A DNA stretch of 64,000 nucleotides, taken from the NCBI GenBank assembly GCA_022606425.2, contig JAHDVF020000016.1:1704501-1768500 (forward strand), read 5' to 3'. Shown here piece after piece: positions 30,291 to 40,930 of the stretch (its first letter is position 1; each line of letters begins with the position of its first letter). Position numbers and translations under genes: made by a program. The notes below the pieces were generated by a model that saw only the letters and a list, made by a program, of their open reading frames with translations, was not told the origin of the DNA and searched no databases. Origin of the DNA: Lepidostoma basale. Its lineage: Eukaryota; Arthropoda; Insecta; Trichoptera; Lepidostomatidae.

Positions 30291-33033
30291 CCCTACACCT
30301 ACCCTACCAACCAACCTCCAAGTGGCATTTTGGAACGCGGGTGGTACCCTGCGATCACACCGCCTGGAGGTAGAACACTTCCTCTCGACCTACAACCTTG
30401 ACATTCTTCTTGTCACAGAAACGTGGCTTAAACCTAGCCTTCGCTACTCTATCCCTAATTACCTCACCTACCGAACCGACCGCCTTGATAACAAAGGAGG
30501 TGGTACAGCAATCCTAATAAAAAAATCCCTCCAGCATTGCTCCTCAACAACACCTTCTAACATAAATATTGAAACCACTGCTATAGTGATACAAACAAAA
30601 AATTCTGGTCCCCTTAAATTCATTTCCGCCTACTCTCCACCTCGTAGACGATTCACTCCAATAGAACTGGACGATATTTTCTTCGAAAACATTCCCACAG
30701 TCCTAGCTGGAGACCTAAATTCCAAACATGGCGCCTGGCACAGTTTCAAAGATAATAAGAAAGGCAAAGATCTTTTCGACTATTTCCAAAATCGACCAGA
30801 CATATTCATCACAGCTCCCGATACTCCGACAATTTTCAATAAAAATCCAAAACATTCCCCGGACGTCATCGATATTGTCATGACTAAAAACTTTACCCTC
30901 CCTCTCACCCTACAGGTAGTAGACGAACTATCCTCTGATCATATCCCTATACTTATCTACATCTCTGATGAACCATTCCACCGTGACCCCCATTTCCCCA
31001 CCAGAAATAAAATTAATTGGTATTCTCTTCCCGAAATCATCCACGAAATGATCAAAATCCCAACAAAAATTCCAGACCCAGAATCTCTCGATCAGGTCAC
31101 GAATGAAATGACATTTATCCTACAGACTGCTCTAAAAAATGCAACCACAGTTGTAGACAACGACATATACAGACCAAATCTACCTGCCGATATCCAACAG
31201 ATAATACGCCACAAAAATACCATTAGAAAAAGATGGCAAAAATATCGACAACCTCAGGATAAAACACTTCTCAACAAACTAAACATTGACGTCAAAAAAG
31301 CCATCACCGACTTACGCAATGACCGCTGGATGGATTATCTAGAGTCATTAAACGATGACGACAAGACAGCCTTCTGGAAATTATCCAAAAATCTTCGCAA
31401 ACCCCACTCAAGAATCACACCGTTACAAGGTCCAAATGGATTAGTGTACTCCGACGCCGACAGGGCAGAAACATTTGCATCGAGCCTAGAAGATCAATTC
31501 ACGACAAATAACGAACATGACAATCCATTATTCGTGGCCTCGATCGAATCTCACGTTTCACAACTCTTAGCCAAAACTCCTTCATCCCCACCGATCCCAT
31601 TCACCTCACCTAGAGAGGTGAAACAACAAATAAAATATCTTAATACCCGCAAATCACCAGGTCCTGACTCAATATCTAACAAAATTCTCAAATCTCTCCC
31701 TCTCAAAGGCATCTGTGCCCTGACAGCGATCTTCAACGCATCCCTTAGACTCCGATACTTCCCGAAACCCTACAAAATCGCAGACGTTATCCTTCTTCCC
31801 AAGCCAGGCAAGGACCCAACAGCTCCTTCAAATCATAGACCAATTAGTCTTCTTCCTTGCACTGGTAAATTGTTGGAAAAACTCATACAATCAAGACTCA
31901 AAACAACACTTCACGAACAGAGTACCATTCCAGATTTTCAACACGGTTTCCGTGCCCAACACTCCACACAACATCAGCTACTTCGTGTAGTTGAACTTAT
32001 TGCCACAAACTTTAACACGCGCAAATTCACCACTTTCTTTTCCCTAGATGTCAGTAAAGCATTCGACCGCGTCTGGCACACCGGCCTGTTATACAAAATG
32101 GGAAAAGCAAACATCCCACTGCCTATGATTCAACTCATAGCCAGCTTTCTGTCCGATCGCCTTTTCAGCGTCAAAATCAACAAGGCCAAATCCCTTGTAC
32201 GCCCTATCAGAGCAGGAGTTCCCCAAGGTTCAGTAATGGCTCCTACTCTGTTCAACATCTACTGCAGTGATATCCCTCTTCCCCGAGATCAGAACACCCA
32301 CATTGCCCAATTCGCTGACGATACGGGCATCATCTCCAGTGCTAAAAGGCCGCTTCTCGCGACCCGCAGGGTGCAAAAACAGGCCGATGTGCTAGAGGTG
32401 TGGTGCAGAAACTGGCGCATTACCATCAATCCGAGTAAAAGCGCAGCGACCCTTTTCAGTAAAAGACACATTCCTCCAAACATTCCCAACATAAAAATGT
32501 TCGGCCAAGACGTTCCTTGGACCAAAACAATCAAATACCTTGGGGTTACCTTGGATTCTAAGCTGACATGGAGGCCACACATTACAAATAAAGTCAAAGC
32601 CGCGTCAAAAGCAATCTCAGCCCTCTACCCAATGTTAGCTAGAAACAGTAAACTAAGCATCGACAATAAACTCCTGATATACAAAACGGTTATAAGGCCG
32701 ATCTTCACTTATGCAGCCCCAATCTGGGGCTATGCAGCTTCGAGTCACATACAAAAACTCCAAATCCTGCAAAATAAGGCTATCCGTTTATCGCTTGGTG
32801 CGCCTTCATGGACCAGGATTACACAACTGCACCTAGAATCGGGAATCCCGATGATAGATGAATTCATTCTGAAACTTGCCGAACGTTTTTACAAAGGACT
32901 CCCTTCACATCCCAACCCCACAATAAAAGACCTCTCTAATTACGACCCAAACACTTCCAGCCGCCACAAGCGCCCAAAATCGATTCTCCTTCAGAGGAAC
33001 ACTCCGGGCCACACAAATCATGCCCCCGAATAA
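30283..33033 (+). CDS. Jockey-type ORF2: endonuclease and reverse transcriptase
   Basis: 916 residues, uninterrupted. APE-type endonuclease at residues 1-230: FWNAGG (about 16-21), TETWL (about 46), AGDLNSKHGAW (about 143), SPDVIDIV and SSDHIPI (about 217) give the metal and catalytic residues. RT at about 450-750: SPGPDSI, FFSLDVSKAFDRVWHTGL (first Asp), AGVPQGSV (644-651), FADD (677-680, catalytic Asp pair), YLGVTLDSKLTW (about 752). The C-terminal region YAAPIWGYAASSHIQKLQ has no RNase H domain. It nicks the target and primes reverse transcription there. Start ATG at 30283 overlaps the ORF1 end. No missing key residue seen; likely functional. Confidence 0.95.
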   Translation: MSNPTPTLPTNLQVAFWNAGGTLRSHRLEVEHFLSTYNLDILLVTETWLKPSLRYSIPNYLTYRTDRLDNKGGGTAILIKKSLQHCSSTTPSNINIETTAIVIQTKNSGPLKFISAYSPPRRRFTPIELDDIFFENIPTVLAGDLNSKHGAWHSFKDNKKGKDLFDYFQNRPDIFITAPDTPTIFNKNPKHSPDVIDIVMTKNFTLPLTLQVVDELSSDHIPILIYISDEPFHRDPHFPTRNKINWYSLPEIIHEMIKIPTKIPDPESLDQVTNEMTFILQTALKNATTVVDNDIYRPNLPADIQQIIRHKNTIRKRWQKYRQPQDKTLLNKLNIDVKKAITDLRNDRWMDYLESLNDDDKTAFWKLSKNLRKPHSRITPLQGPNGLVYSDADRAETFASSLEDQFTTNNEHDNPLFVASIESHVSQLLAKTPSSPPIPFTSPREVKQQIKYLNTRKSPGPDSISNKILKSLPLKGICALTAIFNASLRLRYFPKPYKIADVILLPKPGKDPTAPSNHRPISLLPCTGKLLEKLIQSRLKTTLHEQSTIPDFQHGFRAQHSTQHQLLRVVELIATNFNTRKFTTFFSLDVSKAFDRVWHTGLLYKMGKANIPLPMIQLIASFLSDRLFSVKINKAKSLVRPIRAGVPQGSVMAPTLFNIYCSDIPLPRDQNTHIAQFADDTGIISSAKRPLLATRRVQKQADVLEVWCRNWRITINPSKSAATLFSKRHIPPNIPNIKMFGQDVPWTKTIKYLGVTLDSKLTWRPHITNKVKAASKAISALYPMLARNSKLSIDNKLLIYKTVIRPIFTYAAPIWGYAASSHIQKLQILQNKAIRLSLGAPSWTRITQLHLESGIPMIDEFILKLAERFYKGLPSHPNPTIKDLSNYDPNTSSRHKRPKSILLQRNTPGHTNHAPE

Positions 33034-33150
33034 ACTAACAACCCACCAAATCTCCTTCCAACAATGTTCCCATCAGACGTAAGAGGAATAGCCACATGAG
33101 CTGAACCTCTGTAAGCCAGAAGATCCAAGTCCAAGTCCAAAGTATAATTT

Positions 33151-33350
33151 GAATTGATAAATAATTATTAGTACTTATAGCAATTATTCCAGGTTAATTT
33201 TTTAAATTTAAATGTCTTGTTCTCTTGTATTGTATCGATTTTAAATTCGTATTTTATTAGTCTTTCTTTGTTTAGTTTTTATTATATTTTTACACTAGTA
33301 AATGGAGGTATTCTCCGAAACATGTCGTGATTTTTAATATTTTTGGATTA
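33151..33350 (+). repeat. HHR repeat, hammerhead decayed
   Basis: Shares CCAGGTTAATTTTTTAAATT and TAGTCTTTCTTTGTTTAGTT with the complement of 52620-52740. The ribozyme equivalent reads CUAGUAA, AUGGAGG, UAUUCUCC, GAAACAUGUC: stem II and 3' half kept, core broken. The jockey element inserted beside it. Confidence 0.65.
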
Positions 33351-33359
33351 TAAACAATG

Positions 33360-33600
33360 TTGAGGTTGAGGATATTATAAGATGGAGCAGAGCGAAAAAT
33401 GGACTGGGACGGTCATGTTCAAAGAATGGATACCACCAGACTCCCCTATATTGCATTGCATAATCAGCCTCATGGGACTCGTCCCTGTGGAAGACCTCCT
33501 AAAATATGGAAGGACAGCTGGGAATCTACCTCACAGGAGTAGCAAGACTCCGGAGAACAGATCATATAGGTCTACAATAAGGAAGAAGAAGAAGAATAAG
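33360..33600 (+). pseudogene. LINE-5 fragment
   Basis: EVEDIIRWSRAKNGLGRSCS-like, then RIPPDSPILHCIISLMGLVP and a GGAAGAAGAAGAAGAAT end; parallel to 58340-58570. Confidence 0.75.
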
Positions 33601-33654
33601 ATAAACAATGTTATTTGCAATTTTCAAAGTCTATTGTATATAATTAAAATCTTC

Positions 33655-33882
33655 ATAGATGGCACATTGAAACTGACATGTGAAATCTGGCATAGGACTT
33701 TAACATATATACAACTTCCAAAAATTTGTCATACATGATCATAAAGAAATGTGGAATGGGGAATGTTGTAATTGCATAAAGCGTTCGCTTAACCCAACCA
33801 ATGACAGGTAAACACCTTGATCAACCATATTCAGTTTCCAATTTGCATCTTCGTCTCTATTGAGATACAATTAAATCATCTA
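33655..33882 (-). repeat. FB1 copy
   Basis: ACATATATACAACTTCC, GTGGAATGGGGAATGTTGTA, CCAACCAATGACAGGT (short deletion follows) and the ATCTTCGTCTCTATTGAGAT end. Confidence 0.8.
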
Positions 33883-33889
33883 TTGGATG

Positions 33890-34485
33890 ATTTATTTATT
33901 ATATACTCGTATAGATACTTTGGGCTTGTTCCGTTTTTCCTTTACGAAATTGATATTCCATAAGTGATACTAATTAAGACATAATAATGCGTACAAGAAA
34001 GTTGGACGTCTAAAACGGGGCCTATAAATATGTCTGCTATCATATTTGTTTCGATGTAGTTATGCGCTGACCGCGTGGAATGTGCGTTGGGATTTGATTT
34101 TTATATTTATGTACAAGAAATATTGATGGTTCGCAATAAGAAAGGACAGGGGCTGAGGACAATTTGAATTCATGTTAATCCACATAACGGCGGGGCTCGG
34201 CTGTCCCCGGCGGGGCCCTTATTGTATGGTTTAATTGTATGGCCGTTCGGGAATAAAATACATACGAGATGAGGCGGCGAGTCGCCAGAGGACTCAATTC
34301 GGGTATACCGCAAGGTCTCCCGCCCGTGCGCCCATCATTCTTCCGGCTGCTGCGTTTCTTGCTAAGAACATTGCATTGTGAACGCTTGGCAATGGGATCT
34401 CTACTTAAGAACATTCATTATTAACATTTTTAAATTGGAATAATTATGTTTTTATTTATTATATAGGACTAAAAAAATACGTTGT
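33890..34485. other. Single-copy DNA with GC-rich island
   Basis: 34170-34400 is GC-rich (GGCTGTCCCCGGCGGGGCCC) and not repeated here. A 79-codon minus frame has no known domain. The flanks are AT-rich. Confidence 0.35.
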
Positions 34486-34489
34486 AATT

Positions 34490-34803
34490 ACCATACTCCC
34501 TCACTTATCCATAGTTTTGTCTGAACACTATGATACCAGTGTTAAATATTTAAAATTGAAAGTCCATTGTTTTGACCGAAACACTATGGTACTTCAACAT
34601 TATAAATCTTTGTTTTCATGTATCACTATAATATATCAAACAGCTGTCGCGAAATACGAGTATATAATAAAATTGTGTAACATAAAAACAAACCACAAAG
34701 TTTTATAATTTAACAGTTTATATAATATTTAAATTTGAAACACTATTAACATATCAATATTTTTTTAAATGAATTTGTCGCGACAGCTGTTTCGCCAACT
34801 AAT
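34490..34803. repeat. Family B HHR repeat, convergent arms
   Basis: AACAGCTGTCGCGA (plus, 34640) and its complement TCGCGACAGCTGTTTCGCC (34779-34797, minus) face each other, each the 3' half of a family B hammerhead. The minus 5' core is cut off by LINE-4 at about 34805. This orientation is opposite to the other pairs. Confidence 0.6.
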
Positions 34804-34804
34804 G

Positions 34805-35725
34805 ATCACATCAAACCAAATCAGTTTATTAACTCAAAAGACATTACAAACAGGAAAATGTTTAAGGCATCTATTGAGTACAGATAAAATATTATAAAAA
34901 TACAACATAGTACCAGGAACGCATTAAAGATGGTTCGACATTAGGAAGACAAGATACTTTCTAAAGTCAAGAGTATTTGTCTCCTGAACGTACCTTCACT
35001 AATATGAAAGACGTCGATCTCCGAGGAGACCGCGTTCAGCAAACTAATTGCTCTTCCCACCGATGTCACCAGAGGCAGATTGGTTCTGGTGCCGGTAGGT
35101 GATAATCTGTGCTGTCGCTGTCGGATAAATTAATCAGGGACAAAAATACCAACATCCTCTAGCACGGTCGAGTTCTCGAAATATCCCCTGATTAATTTAA
35201 AGAATCCATCACACCGCGTCTCCCGCGGAGCGAAAAGAGAAGGATGGAGTGCCGCATCAGTAAAAGTGTGACAGTCCATTCTTTCTGCCTACCCTTTCGG
35301 GGAGACGGCGTGATGGTTAGTTAGTTAGTTAGTTTAATTTAAAGAAATGGGTAATGAGATACCCATCTCTTCGAAGCTGTAATGAATTCGTTCCAAGCAT
35401 TCCTAACAGAAATGCCGTGGGATAGAGCCACGGATAACTACCATGCTCCCTCGTGTAGAGATACCTCAAAAATTTTCCCACTTTCGAGTCTGCTCCGAAC
35501 CAATGCGTTGTATAGGACTCTGAGCACATTGGGATCTTTGAAAACTCTTCCGGTCCGAATGACGAAGCCCAACATCCTCAGTGCAATGTTACAAATCCTC
35601 TCGATATGTACACGAAATGTCAGCTTACTTTCATAGATGATTACGAGATCCTTCATCGTAGATACGTGAGTTAATTGCTGGTTGTTCATTGTGTATCTTT
35701 GATACAATGCTGATGATGCCAACAT
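34805..35725 (-). pseudogene. LINE-4 RT fragment interrupted by S1
   Basis: Minus: RYTMNNQQLTHVSTMKDLVI, YESKLTFRVHIERICNIALR, LVRSRLESGKIF, GSYPWLYPTAFLLGMLGTNS, then LFKLN, S1 insertion (35205-35333), then the remainder to the tail AACCAAATCAGTTTATTAAC at 34805. Several frameshifts. Confidence 0.85.
35205..35333 (+). mobile_element. S1 SINE-like insertion with 13-bp TSD
   Basis: 129 bp beginning TCCATCACACCGCGTCTCCC and ending GGCGTGATGGTTAGTTAGTT. TTAATTTAAAGAA lies at 35192-35204 and 35334-35346. Removing the insert plus one TSD restores LINE-4. Proves retroposition of S1 after the LINE-4 insertion. Confidence 0.88.
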
Positions 35726-35880
35726 AGGTTAGCGAAGCAGCTGTTGCGAAAAATAAAAATTTGATAATGCCTTTGAAAAGGCGATAAATGTAATTCACAT
35801 GAAATATAATAAAACTAGAAAACAGACGTTTTCATTCGTATTCGTTATTAAATATGGAGTTTTACGTCATTGTTCGACTA
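35705..35880 (+). repeat. Family B hammerhead followed by family A arm
   Basis: 35710-35745: CUGAUGA, extra U, GCCAAC/GUUAGC stem, then GAAGC instead of GAAAC, AGCUGU and U. Changed A14/A15 region makes it doubtful. 35758-35875 is a decayed family A right arm with CGTTTTCATTCGTATTCG. Confidence 0.6.
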
Positions 35881-36292
35881 ACTAACTTACCATCACGCCG
35901 TTTCTCTGAAGGGGTAGACAGAAATAATGGATTGCCACACTTTTATTTCCTGACATATTTCTCTCGATTCCTCAACATTAATACATTGTGTCATGCACGC
36001 GCGTCAATTTCTCTGACTCCTCACGCGGCCAACATTCAATATTTGATTTATTTAATCCTGACACGTTTTCTTCGGTCTTACTGTATTTCCAGTTCCATTC
36101 ACATCGTTAACATATATATTTTTTTACCATTCATTCTTCATTCATTCTTTCCTTGTGTCCAAACCACCTTAATGAAGCTTTCATTATTTTCTTCACAACA
36201 CCATCATTCGCACCGCATTCACTTCTTATATTTTCATTCGACACTCTATCATACACAGAGTATCCACACATTCGTCTAAGAGATCTCATTGT
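35880..36292 (-). pseudogene. LINE-1 fragment
   Basis: Tail ACTTACCATCACGCCGTTTC, then the complement of the RACMT, NVGRVRS and RWFGHK blocks up to EMRSLRRMCGYSVYDRVSNE near 36290, with frameshifts. Joins family A sequence at 36292. Confidence 0.8.
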
Positions 36293-36424
36293 TCAAGAAA
36301 CAATAAATAAGATTTATTATTTTTTATGGCAGTGAGTGCACAATCATCTGTCATAAATATATCCATTCAATGTGAAACATGTCACGGCCATAAAGTATAA
36401 CTAAACAAACAAACAAAACAAACA

Positions 36425-36890
36425 AACCATCACGCCGTTTCCCCGCAGGGGTAGGCAGAGAGAATGGACCGCCACACTACTCTATCCTGGCAAACTCTCT
36501 AGCTTCCTCCACATTCATACAACGAGTCATACACGCACGTCGATTCCTCCGACTTCTAACATGAATCCCAACCTTTAAAATTTGATTAATTAGGTCATGC
36601 CATGTTTTTCTCGGTCTGCCTCGACTCCGTTCCCCATTTACATAATTAACGTATACTTTCTTAACCATTCTTTCTCCATCCATGCGTTCCATATGTCCGA
36701 ACCAACGCAGCGATCCTTTCATAATTTTGTTCATAATACCTTCTTCCGTTCTACATTCCTTTCTTATATCAGCATTTGAAATTCTGTCGTATATCGTTCT
36801 ACCACACATACGTCTTAGGGACCTCATCTCTACCGCATTTATTCTTCTCTCATCCTTCTTCTACCAGTTCCATGCTTCGCTTCCATACAT
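36425..36890 (-). pseudogene. LINE-1 copy, 116-codon frame
   Basis: MRSLRRMCGRTIYDRISNAD, GSLRWFGHMERMDGERMVKK, SRGRPRKTWHDLINQILK and RRACMTRCMNVEEAREFARI. Tail AACAAACAAACCATCACG at 36410-36425. Stops at SEAWNW next to the tail of the following copy. Confidence 0.85.
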
Positions 36891-37375
36891 TAACTAACTA
36901 ACTAACTAACCATCACGCCGTCTCCCCGAAGGGGTAGGCAGAAAGGATGGACTGCCACACTTTTCTTTCCTGACATGTGTCTCTCGCTTCTTCAACGTGT
37001 CATGCATGCGCGTCGATTTCTCTGACTCCTCACATAGCCGACATTCAATATGTGATTTATTTGATCGTGCCACGTTTTCCTCGGTCTTCCTCTATTTCTG
37101 GTTCCATTTACATCGTTAACATATAATTTTTTTACCATTCTTTCTTCATTCATTCTTTCCATATGTCCAAACCATCTTAATGATCCTTTCATTATTTTGT
37201 TCATAACACCATCTTTCGCACCGCATTCACTTCTTATATTTTCATTCGACACTCTATCATACACAGAGTATCCACGCATTCGTCTAAGAGATCTCATTTC
37301 TACTGCATTTATTCTACTTTCATCCTTCTTTTGCCAGTTCCATGCTTCGCTTCCATACATAAGGGTCGGGTCCAT
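36891..37375 (-). pseudogene. LINE-1 copy, 127-codon frame
   Basis: MDPTLMYGSEAWNWQKKDES, RMRGYSVYDRVSNENIRSEC, GSLRWFGHMERMNEERMVKK and NRGRPRKTWHDQINHILNVG. Tail ACTAACTAACTAACCATC at 36891. Same subfamily as 35880 and 52845. Confidence 0.85.
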
Positions 37376-37855
37376 ACATTATAACAAGACAATCTGCAAA
37401 ATTTACTTTTTCATCGGTATTGACTTGAATAATTTAATTTATAAGTATTATCTATGGACACTCTAGTTAGTGGTGTAAATATTTAAGATATTCGAAACAT
37501 TTTATAATGATCCCTTATTCGAACGGCCCTTGTCCGTGCGTTCCCAGACAATGTTCTTCACACGAGTCACAGCATAGCTTTATAAAATTCTGGAATTGTT
37601 TACTATGAGTTTTGCCATTTGTCACGAGCGTACGTGATGACATTGCAAACAATTAAAAACGAATCATATCGCCGTTCTATGAAAATGACTAAAAACCCAT
37701 TGCACAGTGCGCATACAAATGGCGCACGTCCAATGTGATCCGTATACAGCGCCTGCGCAGTATCAGCGTCAAAAATAACTTGCTATATCCTTAAGAAATG
37801 CAATTGCAAAAAAATAATTTATTTATATATTATAATAATGAAAATAATGCTATAT
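37376..37855. other. Unassigned DNA
   Basis: No repeat or gene recognised; moderately AT-rich with CGTACGTGATGACATTGC-like unique sequence. Confidence 0.4.
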
Positions 37856-38310
37856 AATATTGCGAAGCATGGAACTGGCAGAAGAAGGATAAGAGCAGAA
37901 TAAATGCGGTCCCTAAGACGTATGTATGGTAGAACGATACACGACAGAATCTCAAATACTGATATAAGAAAGGAATGTAGAAGAAGGTGAATATTATGAA
38001 CAAAATTATGAAAGGATCGCTGCGTTGGTTCGGACATATGGAGCGCATGGATGGAGAAAGAATGGTTAAGAAAGTATACGTTAATGATGTAAATGGAGTA
38101 CGGAGTCGAGGCAGGCCGAGGAAAATATGGCATGACCAAATTAATCAAATTTTAAAAGTTGGTCATGTTAGAAGTCTGAAGAATCGACGTGCGTGTATGA
38201 CTCGCTATATGAATGTGGAGAAAGCTAGAGAGGTGTGCCAGGATAGAGTAGTGTGGCGGTCCATTATCTCTGCCTACCCCTACGGGGAAACGGCGTGATA
38301 GTTTGTTGTT
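37856..38310 (+). pseudogene. LINE-1 copy
   Basis: AWNWQKKDKSRINAV, then a 103-codon frame with MKGSLRWFGHMERMDGERMV, KKVYVNDVNGVRSRGRPRK and ACMTRYMNVEKAREVCQDRV to the end GETA. Tail GGCGTGATAGTTTGTTGTTG. Same tail variant as 10778. Confidence 0.85.
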
Positions 38311-38359
38311 GTTGTTAATTAATGATAAAAACACATTATATCACTTCTTGTTAACTAAA

Positions 38360-39105
38360 TAACCATCACGCCGTTTCCCCGTAGGGGTAGGCAGAGAGGA
38401 TGGACCGCCACACAGTTCTATTCTGACATACCTCTCTAGATTCCTCCACATTCATACATCGTAACATGCACGTTCGTCAATTTTTCCGACTTCGAATGTG
38501 GCCGCCTTTCAGTGTTTGGTTAATTGGTTAATGGTCATACCGTGCTTTCCTTGGTCTTCCACGGTTCCTTTTTCCACTCACACTGCTTGTATACAACATT
38601 TTAACCATTCTTCTCTCATATGTTCGTTCCACATGTCCAAACTATCTCAGGGATCCTTTTTTAATTTTACTTGTGATGCAATCATCTGCCTTACATTTCT
38701 TCCTTATTTCGTCGTTCGGTATTCTATCATACGAGTATATCGTTCTTGTTTATAAAAATAACTAACCATCACGCCGTCTTGCCAAAGGAGTAGTCAGAAA
38801 TAATGGACCATCAACTGTCCAGACATACTTGTCTTGCTTTCAAAACATTCATACATCGCGTCACTCACGCACGTCGATTTCTACGACTCTTCACTTTCCT
38901 GACATTTCATATTTGATTGATTTAATCGTGAAACATTTTCCTCGGTTTTCCTCTATTTCTAGTTCCATTACGTATACTTTATTTATCATTCATTCCATGT
39001 GTCCCAACCATCTCAATGATCCTTTAATCATTTCGTTTATAACACTTTCATTCGCACTGCATTCACTTATTATATTTGCATTTGACACTCTACTATATAT
39101 AGATT
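38360..39105 (-). pseudogene. Two successive LINE-1 fragments
   Basis: First tail ATAACCATCACGCCGTTTCC at 38360 (KRSRGR, RWFGH to about 38745). Second tail AACTAACCATCACGCCGTCT at 38757 running to about 39105. Both are frame-shifted and belong to different LINE-1 subfamilies. Confidence 0.8.
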
Positions 39106-39395
39106 CGCCAGAAAACAGACATTTTCATTTGTATTAATTATTTAATATGTAGTTTAACATCTTTGTTTAAGAAACAATAAGAAAAAGCACATGACACCAC
39201 TTCTTGTTAAAAATAAATTAACTCCTGAACTAACTAACCATCACGCTGTCTCCCCGAAGGCGTAGGCAGAAAGAATGGACTGTCACACATTTCTTTCCTG
39301 ACATATTTCTCTCTCTTCCTCAACATTCATACATTGTGTCATGTACGCGTTAGATTTCTCTGACTCCTCAGATGGCCGACATTCAATATTTCGCC
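39106..39395 (-). pseudogene. Family A end and LINE-1 3' scrap
   Basis: 39106-39180 is GCCAGAAAACAGACATTTTC and TTGTTTAAGAAACAATAAG (family A end). 39235-39395 is a LINE-1 3' end (CTAACCATCACGCTGTCTCC, complement of NVEEER). 39610-39660 has a further LINE-1 scrap. Confidence 0.7.
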
Positions 39396-39689
39396 TCTTT
39401 GCAAGAATGTTATCTCGAAAAATTGGAAAATTAAAAATGAAACAAGATACCCGTCTAAAAGAGACAACGTGAAAACACAATATATCACTGTTGTGGTGTC
39501 TCTTTCCCTCGTAAATTATCTGTTTTTCACTTTAAAAATACCATGTTTTTGTAGAAAATAAAGTTGAACATGGCGGATTAGATTTTCGAAATGTCACGTT
39601 ATTTTTGCAAAGATACGATTTGATTTATTTGATCGTGCCACGTTTTTCTCGGTCTTCATAAAACAATGTTAGTTTTTAAAAAAAATTAT

Positions 39690-40020
39690 ATTGCATATAT
39701 ATTATATATACTTTAATGCAGACGTACTACAGAGAGCCAGAGCCAATAGAGAGCTGTTGTCGAGTGTAAAAATTAGAAAGGTCTCATATTTGGGTCATGT
39801 GCTAAGGGGAGAAAATTACCACCTCCTTCGAATGATATTAATGGGTAAAGTGGTGAGACGTCGGGGAGTTGGTATAAGGCAGCTGTCATGGCTGCGGAAT
39901 ATCAAAGAGTGGACAGGAATAACAAGAGTTCAGAACCTGTTACAAGTGGCGCAGGACAGAGATGCCTTTGGTGCAGTGATCGCCAACGTTGTGGGGACCT
40001 GATACGGCACCGAAAGAATA
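39690..40020 (+). pseudogene. LINE-2 3' half, 103-codon frame
   Basis: NADVLQRARANRELLSSVKI, RKVSYLGHVLRGENYHLLRM, RRGVGIRQLSWLRNIKEWTG, VQNLLQVAQDRDAFGAVIAN, VVGT stop, GAAAGAATAAGAAG tail. Open but lacks all catalytic residues. Confidence 0.87.
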
Positions 40021-40069
40021 AGAAGATTCTGTAAAGAATTTTTAAATATTTTTTATCATTAAGAATTAA

Positions 40070-40392
40070 TTGTATCTCATTAGAGACGAAGATGTAAATT
40101 ATTTGGAAACAGAATATGGTGGTCGAGGCGTTTACAGGACTTATATGTATGACCTATCATTGGTTGTGTTAAGCGATCACTTTATGTAATACAAAATTCT
40201 CCATTCCGCCCTTCTACGAACATTACGTCTGACAATTGGGCGTCACGTCGGGCGGAATGGGGAATATTGTATTACATAAAACGATTGCTTAACCCAACCA
40301 ATGACAGGTCGTAAGTCCTGTTAACGCCTCGACCACCATATTCTGTTTCCAAATAATTTACATATTCGTCTCAATTGAGATACAATTCGTCT
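40070..40392. repeat. FB1 foldback element with both arms
   Basis: TTAATTGTATCTCATTAGAG at the left, GTCTCAATTGAGATACAATT at the right; arms of about 140 bp with GGAATGGGGAATATTG and GTCCTGTTAACGCCTCGACC pairing to left-arm counterparts, and a loop of about 45 bases around TACGTCTGACAATTGG. Likely a complete element. Confidence 0.85.
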
Positions 40393-40436
40393 CAGTAAAA
40401 TCCAGTATTTGTCTGCAAGTATTTGTAAACTAACTA

Positions 40437-40930
40437 ACTAACTAACCATCACGCCATCTCCCCGAAAGGGTAGGCAGAAAGAATGGACTATCACACTTTA
40501 ACCGATGCGGCACTCCATCCTTCTCTTTTCGCCCCGCGGGAGACGCAGTGTGATGGATTGCGAACCTCATCGCCACCAATAGGCATCTCCCGCGCACACT
40601 TCGATCGTCCAACACCCACAAAATATATCTAAAACAAATAATATAAAATACAATGATGTAAAATAAAAATAATTTAACACAAAATGTTATTTTTAGATGG
40701 TGCACATATTGACTATTTATGTTCCACGAATCCACCGGTTTTTTAATTTAGCACATAATGTAATAACACATAATGTTTTTTTCGATGTTGCACATGTTGA
40801 CATGGACGATCCGGACTTTTGTGTTTATTTAATTTATGTTACACGTATCCACCGTTTTTTATATTAGCTGTAATTAGGCACTTAACCAGCAAGAACTTAA
40901 ATAATATTGAAGAAATTATTCAAATTGTCA
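40437..40930 (-). mobile_element. S1 element, longest copy
   Basis: Tail CTAACTAACTAACCATCACG at 40430-40450, then the complement of GTCCATTCTTTCTGCC, GGCGAAAAGAGAAGGATGGA and GATGCCTATTGGTGGCGA, and an AT-rich 5' part to about 40735. 40755-40930 has a second partial unit of the 5' flank (GGACGATCCGGACTTTTGTG). Confidence 0.65.

Larger units (their letters stand above)
28135..33139 (+). mobile_element. Full-length jockey-like non-LTR retrotransposon
   Basis: Flanked by AAGTATAATTT at 28124-28134 and 33140-33150 (11 of 11). Contains a 446-nt 5' UTR, ORF1 (Gag-like), ORF2 (endonuclease and RT), a 106-nt 3' UTR and a short ATCCAAGTCCAAGTCC tail instead of poly(A). Both ORFs are open, so the copy is young and possibly active. 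Its 3' end recurs inside the MITE at 55060. It sits between LINE-7 and HHR repeat DNA. Confidence 0.92.

Noticed and set aside
36153..37466. Hydrophobic plus-strand frames (many Phe/Leu/Ser) opposite LINE-1 copies
   Set aside because: They recur opposite every LINE-1 copy and are the antisense reading, not membrane proteins.
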